Part shown: positions 34,460 to 43,214 of the stretch, in pieces
How the letters are laid out: each line of letters starts with the position of its first letter
Numbering within the stretch: position 1 is the stretch's first letter
Source: Clostridia bacterium
GTDB lineage: Bacteria; Bacillota; Clostridia; Christensenellales; SZUA-584
Length of the DNA: 64,000 nt
Assembly (NCBI GenBank): GCA_018648645.1
Contig: JABGQS010000006.1
Location: forward strand, 1-64,000
Reading direction: 5' to 3'
Position numbers and translations under genes: made by a program
Notes under the pieces: generated by a model
Database searches by the model: none
The model's input: the letters and a program-made list of their open reading frames with translations, nothing else
What the model was told of the DNA's origin: nothing

Positions 34460-35077
34460 TTACGTCCTCTTCTTTTTACTTGTCACCATAAGCTGCACAA
34501 CAATACCGGCAACAAACAACACTACCAGCGCTATCAAGTAGACAATAGACGTATACATTGTGCCAACCGCTTCCACATTCCCGTACGATATCAACGTTTC
34601 TGCCTTGATTCCGTAGATAATCGAAAACAGCGCAGTCGACAGCATAGATGCGCCTATAAACGCCGTGAAAATGGACACGAAAATCCTTCGTTTGTTAAGC
34701 GTCAAGGACCCCAGAATAATGCCGACAATAATTACCGGTATGTAAATGTACCATTCGTATATATTCAGCCCGAACGCGTCCACAATCAGCAGGCTCAGAA
34801 GTACTCCTGCGCCAAACCCCAGAAAGAACAACCCGGCATAAAGAAGCAGCACAAACAACAGCGCAATCACGATTCCGGCGCCGAGGCTAATCAGCAGCAC
34901 TTCAAGACCGCCAAGCGACGTAAACATGGGCAACAGCGTGTTCACCAATAAGAATCCAAGGATGAATCCGTATACAGCCAATATAATTTTTAGCCACTTG
35001 TTACCGAAGAAACAAAATATAACGCCAAAAATAATATACACAACGAGCGCAATGATCGCAAGTACTTGATTGTCCAT
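34460..35077 (-). CDS. Multi-pass membrane protein, DUF4203-like (paralog 2)
   Basis: A 205-residue protein with about seven membrane helices (IIFGVIFCFFGNKWLKIILA, YGFILGFLLV, YAGLFFLGFGAGVLLSLLIV). The C-terminus is basic (SKKKRT). GGAGG lies 7 bases before the ATG. Together with paralog 1 it forms a two-gene operon, perhaps a heteromeric membrane complex. No catalytic motif is visible. Confidence 0.72.
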   Translation of the reverse strand: MDNQVLAIIALVVYIIFGVIFCFFGNKWLKIILAVYGFILGFLLVNTLLPMFTSLGGLEVLLISLGAGIVIALLFVLLLYAGLFFLGFGAGVLLSLLIVDAFGLNIYEWYIYIPVIIVGIILGSLTLNKRRIFVSIFTAFIGASMLSTALFSIIYGIKAETLISYGNVEAVGTMYTSIVYLIALVVLFVAGIVVQLMVTSKKKRT

Positions 35078-35312
35078 ATCATACCTCCAACTTTTTTTCT
35101 ATTGTATCACAAATTGCGCAATAATTCATGTGTTTTTGGTTACACTTTGCTAAATTCTCTATTAATAAAACCGACACCCAACACTTAACATATAGTGCAA
35201 TACCGTATTGTGCATCAACAATTTGTACGTTCTGTAAAGCTTTGTGTTTTACAATTGCATAAACATCGCGCGTGCTGTAATATGAACGTAGACTATGAAA
35301 GGAGCTACGCTT

Positions 35313-35687
35313 ATGATCTCAATAACCGAAGTGGAAGCAATGCTTGAGCAAGCTGCCGAGAAAATACCGCAAGAACTCTACCGCGATCTCAACGGCGGCA
35401 TCATTTTGCTGCCCGAAGCAAAGCTGCACCCGGGCAACATCGCAAACGACCTCTACATCCTCGGCGAATATCACCGCAGCCGCGCCATGGGCAGATACAT
35501 CGCTATCTATTACGGCTCTTTCGAGAAAGCCTCCGCGCACCTTTCTAACAAACAGCTAAAGAAAAAGCTCGAGCACACGCTCAAGCATGAGTTCACCCAC
35601 CACATCGAATCTCTCGCCGGCGAGCGCGACCTCGAAATCGAGGACGAGCGCAACATCGCGAGATATTTGCGGCGGCATAGGCGATAG
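35313..35687 (+). CDS. Small zincin-like metallopeptidase
   Basis: A 124-residue protein of the metallopeptidase (MMP) group found in Clostridia. The motif HEFTHHIES at about residues 91-99 contains the zinc HExxH, and the conserved glycine-acid tail GERDLEIEDE follows. The N-terminus (ITEVEAMLEQAAEKIPQEL) and LGEYHRSRAMGRYIAIYYGS fit the family. The start at 35313 follows AAAGGAG; the in-frame ATG at 35295 precedes that site and is rejected. Cytoplasmic, no signal peptide. Substrate unknown. The 236 bases upstream show only AT-rich leader sequence. Confidence 0.85.
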   Translation: MISITEVEAMLEQAAEKIPQELYRDLNGGIILLPEAKLHPGNIANDLYILGEYHRSRAMGRYIAIYYGSFEKASAHLSNKQLKKKLEHTLKHEFTHHIESLAGERDLEIEDERNIARYLRRHRR

Positions 35688-35751
35688 GAAGTAGTTACGC
35701 TTCTCGCGCATTGTCATGTATAATTCGCTTGCATGCCTTTCCAATCTCATC

Positions 35752-37182
35752 TTACACGTGTTTTATCGCAGTGTGTCCTGAAACTTCCGAGTCCACAGTA
35801 ACTAAATCTTCAACGCACAGCTTGTGCACATCGTCGTACCCTGCCAGTCGCGCAAACGTTTTCAGCTCGTTTCGTGTCACTTCGAGATAGTTCGCAACGC
35901 GCATCGCGCTGTTGTCTTCGTTCAGCCGTTCTCTCAGCTCCTCGTCCTGCGTGGCGCATCCCACCGGGCATTTGCCTGTGTCGCACACTCTGTACTGCTG
36001 ACAAGCCGCCGCCATCATCGCAGCTGACCCAATCGCTATAGCGTCCGCTCCGCATGCCAGCGCTTTTGCGAAATCGGATGACACTCGCAATCCGCCCGTT
36101 ATCACCAAATCTAAATCAAGGTTATTCTCGTCCAAAAACGCTCGCGCCCTGCACAGCGCAAATATCGTCGGTATCGTGGTCGCGTCTTTAACGACCTTCG
36201 GGCTTGCACCCGTTCCGCCGGCGCGTCCGTCTATCGTCACAAAATCGGGCCCGGCAAACGCAACAATTTCGAGGTCATCTTCAATATGCCCCGCAGCAAT
36301 TTTAACCCCAATCGGTCTGCCTTTCGATCGCTCACGAAGCTCGTCCACCAGCTTCTTCAAATCGTTTTTATCTGCAATGTCAGGAAACTTGCACGGACTG
36401 ATGATGTCTTCGCCCAGCGGTTTATTCCTTATCGCGGCAATTTCTTCAGTCACTTTTTCTCCCGGCAGATGTCCACCCATCCCTGGCTTTGTGCCCTGCC
36501 CCACCTTAATCTCAATCGCGTCTGCGTTTTTAAGGTTCTCATCCGTCACGCTGTATTTGTTGGGCACATACTCAAATATATACTTATACGCCGCGTCCAT
36601 TGACTCGGGCAATATGCCGCCTTCTCCGCTGCACATCGCCGTCTTGGCTTCTGCCGAGCCTCTTGACAACGACAGCTTAAGCTCTTTGCTCAACGCGCCA
36701 AACGACATGTGCGTGATATAAACCGGGTGCTCTATCACCATCGGCTTTGCCGCGTTCTTGCCGATTACAGTCGTCGTGTTCACCTCGTCGTGCTCCTCCA
36801 GCGGCAGCCTGCTCAGCTGCGCACCGAGTATATACACATCCGCCCAAGACACGTGCGGCAGCTTGCTGCGCATCGGCTCAATCACCGACTTGCCCGATAT
36901 TGCCATCTCGTGTATCACGTCCATGTGCGGCTCAATATCGTCATTGCGCCGCTCAAACCCACTCGGGTACTCGAGCTCAGCGCGCTCTACTTTGCGCATA
37001 GTCTTCCGCTTCGGCTTTGGCGTCTCCTGCGTCTCCTGCGCCGTTTCCTCTTCCATCGGCTTAAAATATATCTTGGCAGCGCCGCATATAGGGCACTTCC
37101 ACCCTTCGCTCAGCTCACTGAACGCCACGCCTTCCGCCGCTTCGTCATACACATATCCGCAAACTCCGCATTCATATCTCAT
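35752..37182 (-). CDS. Rubredoxin-glutamate synthase domain fusion protein
   Basis: A 476-residue protein in two parts. Residues 1-45 form a rubredoxin domain (YECGVCGYVYDE and WKCPICGAAK). After a charged linker (about 45-65) comes the FMN-binding glutamate synthase domain 2 (GltB-like): ITHMSFGALSKELKLSLSRG, GQGTKPGMGGHLPGEK, DFVTIDGRAGGTGASP and the Fe-S cysteines in CDTGKCPVGCATQ. It lacks the glutaminase and GXGXG domains of full GltB, like archaeal-type enzymes. The rubredoxin part probably feeds electrons to FMN. It lies 12 bases downstream of a rubrerythrin gene. Glutamate synthesis or another 2-oxoglutarate or amide reduction is inferred. Confidence 0.88.
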   Translation of the reverse strand: MRYECGVCGYVYDEAAEGVAFSELSEGWKCPICGAAKIYFKPMEEETAQETQETPKPKRKTMRKVERAELEYPSGFERRNDDIEPHMDVIHEMAISGKSVIEPMRSKLPHVSWADVYILGAQLSRLPLEEHDEVNTTTVIGKNAAKPMVIEHPVYITHMSFGALSKELKLSLSRGSAEAKTAMCSGEGGILPESMDAAYKYIFEYVPNKYSVTDENLKNADAIEIKVGQGTKPGMGGHLPGEKVTEEIAAIRNKPLGEDIISPCKFPDIADKNDLKKLVDELRERSKGRPIGVKIAAGHIEDDLEIVAFAGPDFVTIDGRAGGTGASPKVVKDATTIPTIFALCRARAFLDENNLDLDLVITGGLRVSSDFAKALACGADAIAIGSAAMMAAACQQYRVCDTGKCPVGCATQDEELRERLNEDNSAMRVANYLEVTRNELKTFARLAGYDDVHKLCVEDLVTVDSEVSGHTAIKHV

Positions 37183-37194
37183 ATATCTGCCCCC

Positions 37195-37716
37195 CTACAA
37201 TGTGAAGTCTTCGGGAATATACCGGTTCTTGCTGCTTTGGCACGCAGGGCACTTGTTGGGCGGCTCCTTGCCGTCAATCACATACCCGCACACACAGCAC
37301 TTCCACGCGATCGGCTCTTCCCTCTCATACAAACTGTCCCGCTCCAGCAAATCAGCCAGCTTCTCCAACCGCTCTCTGTGCCGTGCTTCAATCTTCGCAA
37401 TGCGCGCGAATATTCGCGCCGTGTCCAGCTCTCCGTCGCCCATCGCTTGCTCGCTTAGCTTTGGATACATGTGCTCACTCTCCGCCGTCTCGTCCACAAT
37501 CGCGGTCTCGAGATTCTCCTGAACGCTGCCAATAAGCCCAAGTATGCGCATAAACTCCCTGAAATGCGACAGCTCATTATCCGCCGTCTCCTTCAGCACG
37601 TTCGCCAAATAGTGCAGCCCTTGCTCCTTCGCAATCTCCGCAAACACCTCGTACCGGCACCGCGCAAACGCTTCGTTTCTCATCGCACTGACAATATCAT
37701 TCCGATCAAGCAGCAT
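37195..37716 (-). CDS. rbr: Rubrerythrin
   Basis: Non-haem diiron peroxidase that protects anaerobes from peroxide. The 173-residue protein has the four-helix diiron domain (ligands in RYEVFAEIAKEQG, ADNELSHFREF, ETAESEHMYPK, KIEARHRERLE) and a C-terminal rubredoxin domain (WKCCVCGYVIDG, KCPACQSSKNRY). GGAGG stands before the ATG. It forms an operon with the rubredoxin-GltB fusion downstream, so both may share the same electron donor. Confidence 0.94.
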   Translation of the reverse strand: MLLDRNDIVSAMRNEAFARCRYEVFAEIAKEQGLHYLANVLKETADNELSHFREFMRILGLIGSVQENLETAIVDETAESEHMYPKLSEQAMGDGELDTARIFARIAKIEARHRERLEKLADLLERDSLYEREEPIAWKCCVCGYVIDGKEPPNKCPACQSSKNRYIPEDFTL

Positions 37717-37890
37717 AACTAGCCCTCCTTGTGTTGGTATGGGGTTATTGTATCATAAAGTGGAAAATCAAGCACGTGAAATATGCGAATGCTAGACACT
37801 TTCTCACACCAAAACACCCCTTGACAATCGCCCTCCACAGGTGTATATATTAGGTGAAATATCAGTATACTAAATAAAGGAGGCGTTAAA

Positions 37891-38070
37891 ATGATCTGTT
37901 GTTCTGACTGTGGTGAAGTTTTCGAGTCAAGACGAGTAGAAGACATTGTGCAGGTGTTCGACGAGCACAAAAACACGTGGGTTACGGCATGCCCCAACTG
38001 CGGAAGTGATGAGTTATTCGAAGAAAATTTTGATGTGTTCGACCAAGAGGATACCGGTTCAGACAGATAA
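37891..38070 (+). CDS. Small zinc-ribbon protein (59 residues)
   Basis: A short gene with an excellent ribosome site (AAAGGAGG) and its own terminator. The 59-residue product has cysteine pairs CCSDCGE (residues 3-7) and CPNCGS (residues 34-37), enough for one zinc ribbon, between acidic segments; the C-terminus is acidic (EENFDVFDQEDTGSD). It is divergent from rubrerythrin and convergent with the iron alcohol dehydrogenase. No known family is recognised; a nucleic-acid or protein-binding adaptor is possible. Confidence 0.75.
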   Translation: MICCSDCGEVFESRRVEDIVQVFDEHKNTWVTACPNCGSDELFEENFDVFDQEDTGSDR

Positions 38071-38082
38071 CGGACAACCAAT

Positions 38083-38119
38083 AAATGCACCCGCCGGCGC
38101 TGTCTGTGGGTGCATTTTT
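38083..38119 (+). terminator. Terminator after the small zinc-ribbon gene
   Basis: AAATGCACCC pairs perfectly with GGGTGCATTT, followed by TTC. It lies 12 bases after the stop and may also act on the converging alcohol dehydrogenase transcript. Confidence 0.85.
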
Positions 38120-38148
38120 CTTGCGCTTTTATACCGCGCGCCGCTTTG

Positions 38149-39300
38149 CTACAATATTTTCGTAATAAACTCTGCGCACTGCTCATTATTTATATCGACA
38201 GGGTTCTTGCTCATCGAAGAGCCCATTGACGCAGCTGCCAGCTCGTCTATCATATCGACGGTTACGCCCAGCTCACCCAGCCTGCCCGGCATTTTCAGAT
38301 GCTTACATAGCGCGCCTATCTCATACGCAGCATACATAGACGCTGTTTTGTCGTCCGCGTCACTGCACCCCATCGCCTTGCCGATTTGCGCATACTTGCC
38401 TACCCCATGGTTAATGTTATATCGCATCACATGCGGCAAAAGCATTCCGCAGGCAATTCCGTGCCTAACTCCCAGCACAGCGCCCAGCCCCGCGCCAATC
38501 CCGTGCGCAGCCCCAAGCCCCGCGTTGGCAAGACACATGCCGCTCACCATGCTGGCCATCGCCATCGTCTCTCGCGCGTCCATATCGCTTCCGTCGTCAT
38601 ACGCGCGTTTCAGCGCATCTACCGCCCTCGGTATATGGTATATGCTCATCGCGTCACAAAACGCGTTCGCGCCCTTTGCGGTATAGCTCTCAACCAGCTG
38701 GCATATCGCGTCAATGCCCGATGCCGCCGTCACGTCCTGCGGCATTCCTATCGTAAGCTCGGGGTCAACCAGCGCAATGTTCGCTATCAACCGCTCGTCA
38801 CGCATACTCTTCTTAAACTTCATCTCGCGCGACATTATCACAGCGTTCTTTGTCACCTCGGTACCCGTGCCCGATGTCGTCGGCACTGCGATAAACGGCA
38901 GCGGGTCTTTATCAATCTTCGCACCCGTTCCCACACCCTCCAAATAATCGCGCACGCCTCCGCCATTTGCGATAACACCGGCAGCAGCCTTTGCCGTGTC
39001 CATCACGCTTCCGCCGCCGATGCCGATAACCGCATCCACGCCCGCGCCTCGTCCTGCCCGCACAGCCGCATCCACAACCTTCGGTGTCGGCTCGCTGCTT
39101 ACACCGTCAAAATGCGTCACTTGCTTGCCTACCGCTTCCAGCCCATCGGTCAGCCTACTCAGCACGCCCGACTTCTGAGCTGAACTCGCGCCCGTGACCA
39201 CGAGAAAATGCGTCCCCAGCCCTTCGCATAGCTTCGGCAGCCTATTTATCTCGCCACGCCCAAACACGATTTTTCCCGCTGTATAGAACTCGAAACTCAT
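38149..39300 (-). CDS. Iron-containing alcohol dehydrogenase
   Basis: Group III NAD(P)-dependent alcohol dehydrogenase of 383 residues that interconverts alcohols and aldehydes. It has the dinucleotide motif GIGGGSVMDTAKAAAG, the threonine segment PTTSGTGTEVTKNAV and the metal ligand histidines in GAAHGIGAGLG and VRHGIACG. The ATG at 39300 starts one base after the stop of the upstream fusion gene and follows GGGGAG, so translation is coupled; the frame extends upstream only into that gene. Substrate unknown. Confidence 0.94.
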   Translation of the reverse strand: MSFEFYTAGKIVFGRGEINRLPKLCEGLGTHFLVVTGASSAQKSGVLSRLTDGLEAVGKQVTHFDGVSSEPTPKVVDAAVRAGRGAGVDAVIGIGGGSVMDTAKAAAGVIANGGGVRDYLEGVGTGAKIDKDPLPFIAVPTTSGTGTEVTKNAVIMSREMKFKKSMRDERLIANIALVDPELTIGMPQDVTAASGIDAICQLVESYTAKGANAFCDAMSIYHIPRAVDALKRAYDDGSDMDARETMAMASMVSGMCLANAGLGAAHGIGAGLGAVLGVRHGIACGMLLPHVMRYNINHGVGKYAQIGKAMGCSDADDKTASMYAAYEIGALCKHLKMPGRLGELGVTVDMIDELAAASMGSSMSKNPVDINNEQCAEFITKIL

Positions 39301-39301
39301 A

Positions 39302-40954
39302 TTAACACTCCCCATGCTGCATATCCACAAGCTGCGGTGCACTCACGCTCAGTCCTGTCTGCTCACAGCACTTCTCGGTGAACTCGCCGTCATTATTGCC
39401 GCTGCTCGCGTGCCCCACAATTATAAACGGCGTCGGCTCTGCACCGTGGCTCCCGTTGTCGCTAAACGTAAAGTGGTCAGATGCAATCACGCCGCAGTAC
39501 TCAACATTAAGCGCATCAAGCTCGCTAAAGAACGGACCCACAAAATACTCATCAATGTCACTCAACGCCTGCGCCTTCTCGCGCGGCATCAGCTCGTGCG
39601 ACAAATCATCCGGCTTCTGAATGTGTATATACGCGTAGTCATAATCCTTAACTGCCGCAATCGCATTATCTTTCTTATCCTTTAGGAATTGCACGAAACC
39701 GTTCGACTCGTCTGTCACTTTGCTGTCCATTCCCGAAAGCGCCGCTATGCCGCGCATCAATATAGTCTCGCCCAGCACAATCCGCTTTTGCTTGCTCGGC
39801 TCGCCAAAGCTCGGCGCATACGACGCACCCCAAAACCATATCGCGTTCGCCCTCGTTTCGTTGTCCTCGCTTAATACATCATACGCTTTTCGCATCATGC
39901 CGTAAAACTCGCCGATTGCGCCTTCTCCCTTAGCGTAGTCGCCTGCCCTGCGCCCGATGATTTCATGCGATGGTATAAACTTTAGCTGCTCTGCCAAATC
40001 CGCCGCGCCTTTCACCACGAGTATATTTCTAAAAGCACCCGTATGAATCAGCCGCGCCTTGTCACCAAACACCTGCTCATTCAGCCTCGCTGTCAACTGT
40101 GCCGCCTCATGCGTTTTAATTCCATGCGCGCTGTAGCTGCTCATCACGCTGTCGTCGAAATTCTCGCCCTCAAGCGTCACAAAATTGCACCGTATATAAA
40201 GGTCGCCCTCATTAACAGGAATTCCCGCGCCCGCAGCCTCGATAACACCTCTGCCTTTATAAACCATCGCCGGGTCATACCCAAGTATGCTCATGTTAGC
40301 AACCGCGCTGCCCGCCTCCATACCATCGGGTATCGTTTTCACAACGCCCGCCCTGCCCTTAGCATACAGCGTATCCAAATAAGGCGTGCTCGCCGCTTCC
40401 ATCGGTGTCTTTCCGTTCAGCGCCGCCTGCGCCCTGTCCGCCATTCCGTCAATCAAAATCGTAAATTGCTTCATTCGCTTCTCCTTATGCTCAAATGTCT
40501 TGTTCATGTTGTATATATCCAAACCTTCAAACTCGGTAATTTCCCCTTGCTTCACATAACCCATCTTTTCATAAAATTCTGCGGAATAAACAGCCGCGTG
40601 TATCTCGATTGACCTGCCACCGTTGATCTTTGCCCATTGCTCAAACTTGCTGACCAGCTTTGCACCGATGCCCTCGCCTTGATGCTTTGGGTCAACAGCC
40701 AATGTGCGCAGCCGCTCGATGCTGCCGCGCAGAAAACCGACTATCTTCCCCTGCTCTTCAAACACATAAAAGAACTCAGCCGTGCCAAGCGACTCATACA
40801 GCGCCTGCTCACTGTGTGTCCTCGTATCAAAGACGTCCAACAGCACCGCCAGCCCCGGCTGCTCATAATATCCTACGGCGTCGTTTCTCTCAAACGCGCA
40901 CCTCGCGATATTCGCAACCTCAATCGTGTCCTTCTTTTCAAACTCTCTTACCAA
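39302..40954 (-). CDS. GNAT acetyltransferase fused to archaeal-type phosphoglycerate mutase
   Basis: About 550 residues. The first 160 form a GNAT domain (TLAVDPKHQGEGIGAKLV is the acetyl-CoA loop, EFYEKMGYVKQG its end). From Met at 40474 the next 390 residues are a complete cofactor-independent phosphoglycerate mutase of the archaeal (aPGM) type: FTILIDGMADRAQ, EAGSAVANMSILGYDP with the nucleophile serine, and SDHFTFSDNGSHG. That Met has its own ribosome site (AAGGAG, 6-base gap), so a free mutase may also be made. Start of the fusion: TTG at 40954 just after the DUF362 stop, or TTG at 40987; neither is certain. Some bacterial aPGM homologs act as homoserine kinases. Confidence 0.85.
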   Translation of the reverse strand: MVREFEKKDTIEVANIARCAFERNDAVGYYEQPGLAVLLDVFDTRTHSEQALYESLGTAEFFYVFEEQGKIVGFLRGSIERLRTLAVDPKHQGEGIGAKLVSKFEQWAKINGGRSIEIHAAVYSAEFYEKMGYVKQGEITEFEGLDIYNMNKTFEHKEKRMKQFTILIDGMADRAQAALNGKTPMEAASTPYLDTLYAKGRAGVVKTIPDGMEAGSAVANMSILGYDPAMVYKGRGVIEAAGAGIPVNEGDLYIRCNFVTLEGENFDDSVMSSYSAHGIKTHEAAQLTARLNEQVFGDKARLIHTGAFRNILVVKGAADLAEQLKFIPSHEIIGRRAGDYAKGEGAIGEFYGMMRKAYDVLSEDNETRANAIWFWGASYAPSFGEPSKQKRIVLGETILMRGIAALSGMDSKVTDESNGFVQFLKDKKDNAIAAVKDYDYAYIHIQKPDDLSHELMPREKAQALSDIDEYFVGPFFSELDALNVEYCGVIASDHFTFSDNGSHGAEPTPFIIVGHASSGNNDGEFTEKCCEQTGLSVSAPQLVDMQHGEC

Positions 40955-40961
40955 TTTGCCA

Positions 40962-42017
40962 CTACGCCTTCCCCAAATGCTTTTCAATATCTTCTATACT
41001 CGGCGGACAGCCTTCCACGTAATCGTCAAAATCTTTTGTGCAGTCGCCGCACCCAAACTCGCCCGTCATTTCGCGGAACCCCTGCCCGATGCGAACCTGC
41101 TTGTCCGCACCCGTGCTTATCATCGCGCTGACTAAATTACTGTAACACGCACTGCACGCGCTGTCTTGTCTTATCAGTGCTTTCGCCTTCTCCAACTCGC
41201 CGTTGCGCACAACCTGCACGTTTTTCTGCTCGCTATTTATGTGCACAATCTGCGCACTGTGCAGATCGCTGCTCCCCACGCCAATCTCCGCCGCAATTTT
41301 CAAATATCCAACATCACTTACACAGTACCCAAGCATTTTAGCGGCGTAAGTGTCCAAAAGTACGCTGTCGCTTCCCGCAATCATGGTATTCAGCGCAGTC
41401 GGATTGCCACCTTCCTCAAACGTTGTGTCGGTGCACGTACCGTCCGCAATCGTGAAATCCGCGCAAATCATCTTATTCAAATACGCAATTGGTTTACTGA
41501 GCCCCAGCGCGTGAAACCTTCTCTTTTCCTTGTCCGATATCAAACCCTTCATGTTTTTCAAAGCGCACGTCACCTTCGTTTGGCAATGTCCCTTAATCAA
41601 CGGCAGGTTTATAATATAGTCGGTCTCAAGCGCGCGCTTACTCACGTCCACCTTAAGCCCATCGTATTCGCACTCCACCATATCGTCCTTCTTGACGTCC
41701 ACCAGCTCAACGCCATATTTCTTAGCGAGGTCGTTATAGCCGCACACCTTGAACGCTCTCGCCGTACCCTCGCCCACCCACGAGCTTTCGATAATAGACA
41801 CATTACGCCGTCCGCGCTCAAACAAATACTCAATCACAGCCGCACAGATATCAGGGTTGGTTGTCGCACCGCTTTGGAACGTTTTTGCCACAACAAGGTT
41901 CGGCTTTAGCGCAACGCTGTCGTTCTCGCCGATGTACTGCTCAATTTCTATCTGCTCCAGCAACTGACGCGTCATCTGCCCTGCATCTTGCCCGTTTGCA
42001 ACGTACAACCTGCACAT
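40962..42017 (-). CDS. DUF362 iron-sulfur protein
   Basis: About 351 residues of the DUF362 family, usually found as ferredoxin-linked proteins. Motifs include VALKPNLVVAK, PDICAAVIEYLFERG, INLPLIKGHCQTKVTCALKN (family hallmark) and MKGLISDKEKRRFHALG. The C-terminal quarter carries cysteines CSACYSNL and GCGDCTKDFDDYVEGCPP that could bind an Fe-S cluster. An ATG at 42017 follows AAGGGA and fits the short leader expected from the promoter; an ATG at 42035 has no ribosome site. First gene of the DUF362, GNAT-aPGM, alcohol dehydrogenase operon. Function unknown. Confidence 0.85.
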   Translation of the reverse strand: MCRLYVANGQDAGQMTRQLLEQIEIEQYIGENDSVALKPNLVVAKTFQSGATTNPDICAAVIEYLFERGRRNVSIIESSWVGEGTARAFKVCGYNDLAKKYGVELVDVKKDDMVECEYDGLKVDVSKRALETDYIINLPLIKGHCQTKVTCALKNMKGLISDKEKRRFHALGLSKPIAYLNKMICADFTIADGTCTDTTFEEGGNPTALNTMIAGSDSVLLDTYAAKMLGYCVSDVGYLKIAAEIGVGSSDLHSAQIVHINSEQKNVQVVRNGELEKAKALIRQDSACSACYSNLVSAMISTGADKQVRIGQGFREMTGEFGCGDCTKDFDDYVEGCPPSIEDIEKHLGKA

Positions 42018-42048
42018 TCGCTCATATCCCTTCATTGTTTATTTGCTT

Positions 42049-42076
42049 ATTATAACACGCCTTACCTGCTTTGTAA
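42049..42076 (-). promoter_or_regulatory. Promoter of the DUF362 operon
   Basis: Minus-strand TTACAA (42071-42076), 16-base spacer, perfect TATAAT (42049-42054). Transcription would start about 20 bases before the preferred ATG at 42017. Confidence 0.55.
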
Positions 42077-42080
42077 CAAT

Positions 42081-42104
42081 AAAAAAGCCCAAACGGGCTT
42101 TTAA
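42081..42104 (-). terminator. Terminator of the sugar-binding lipoprotein gene
   Basis: AAAAGCCC-GTTT-GGGCTTTT with further T on the minus strand, 32 bases after the lipoprotein stop. Confidence 0.85.
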
Positions 42105-42135
42105 TATTTCGTTATATAATGTACACGTTTTACAA

Positions 42136-43161
42136 TTATCCTCCGAGGGTCTGCGCATAAATGTTGCCGTCTACAAAATACCTCGAAGCGTCCGATTGCT
42201 GTGCAGCTTCAATCCTCAGCTCAAGATATGGCGGCGGTTCATACGTTTCGTTCTTAATAAACCTGTCTGCTATATACACAGTTTCCTTCGCCAGCTCCGC
42301 GGGACCAAAGAATATCGCCGAGTGCACAGTGCCCGAAGCAGCCGCTTCGATAATGTCCATGTCCCCGCCAAACACGACCAGCGTAATGCCGCCGCCGTTC
42401 TCCTCTATAGCGCGAATGGCACCCAAGCCGAGTGTGTCGCTCTGTGCAAATATAAACCCAATTTCCTCGTTTGCAATTGCTCTGTTTGCCGCCTCATATG
42501 CTTTCTGCTCGTCGTCGCCGCAATACTCTTCGGCAATCAGCGAAACGTCCTTATCGGTATTGATCTCTTCCATAAACCCATCGGTCATCAGCTGCATAGA
42601 AAAGCTGTCATAGTCGCCTTTGATCAACATGCACCCAACGCCGCTTTTGCCAAACAGCTCTACAGCATCTCGTCCCGCGCTCTTGCCAATACCCAAAAAG
42701 TCGGGCGTAATCAGCGTGCTCACAAGACCGTTAATCGAATCGATTATGTTAATCACAGGGATTTGTTGCGTCTCACATTCTGCCAATACCGCCTCAAGCA
42801 AGTCCACGTCCACAGCGTCTATCACAACAATATCAACACCTGTCGAAATCATGGTATACAGCTGCTGTATTTGTTCCTCTGCGCTTAGTGCTACCTTAAT
42901 GTCCGCTTCGTAATTAAGCGCATTGCACTCAGCCGTCATGTCCAGTATCAGTTGGTCATAAAACGCGCCTTCGCCAGCCAAGCTAATCCCAATCTTATTT
43001 TGCTCAGCTACTTCGGCAATGTTGGCCGCCGGTATCGGCTGCTCAATTTCGATTGCCGTTGGAGTGCCAAGCGATTCCACTTCCTCAGATTCATTAGGTC
43101 CGCACGCTGCTAACGTAAATATCATTATTATGACAAGAATTGTCGCAAGTAGTTTTTTCAT
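42136..43161 (-). CDS. Sugar ABC transporter substrate-binding lipoprotein (LacI/ribose-type)
   Basis: A 341-residue lipoprotein: signal MKKLLATILVIIMIFTLAAC with Cys20 as lipid site, a Ser/Glu/Pro-rich linker, then a periplasmic-binding-protein-like I domain as in ribose or autoinducer-2 binding proteins (GISLAGEGAFYDQLILDM, VDIVVIDAVDVDLL, IFAQSDTLGLGAIRAIEENG). GGAGG stands before the ATG. Neither permease nor ATPase genes are adjacent, and a terminator follows, so it is an orphan binding protein or chemosensory/uptake partner. Ligand unknown. Confidence 0.88.
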   Translation of the reverse strand: MKKLLATILVIIMIFTLAACGPNESEEVESLGTPTAIEIEQPIPAANIAEVAEQNKIGISLAGEGAFYDQLILDMTAECNALNYEADIKVALSAEEQIQQLYTMISTGVDIVVIDAVDVDLLEAVLAECETQQIPVINIIDSINGLVSTLITPDFLGIGKSAGRDAVELFGKSGVGCMLIKGDYDSFSMQLMTDGFMEEINTDKDVSLIAEEYCGDDEQKAYEAANRAIANEEIGFIFAQSDTLGLGAIRAIEENGGGITLVVFGGDMDIIEAAASGTVHSAIFFGPAELAKETVYIADRFIKNETYEPPPYLELRIEAAQQSDASRYFVDGNIYAQTLGG

Positions 43162-43214
43162 TTAATCCTCCGATGTTTTCTTATGCGAAAAATATTATAC
43201 CACGTTTAGCGGCG

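Noticed and set aside
37719-38186. Minus-strand ORF of 155 residues
   Set aside because: Antisense to the small zinc-ribbon gene and spans its terminator; no ribosome site or family features.
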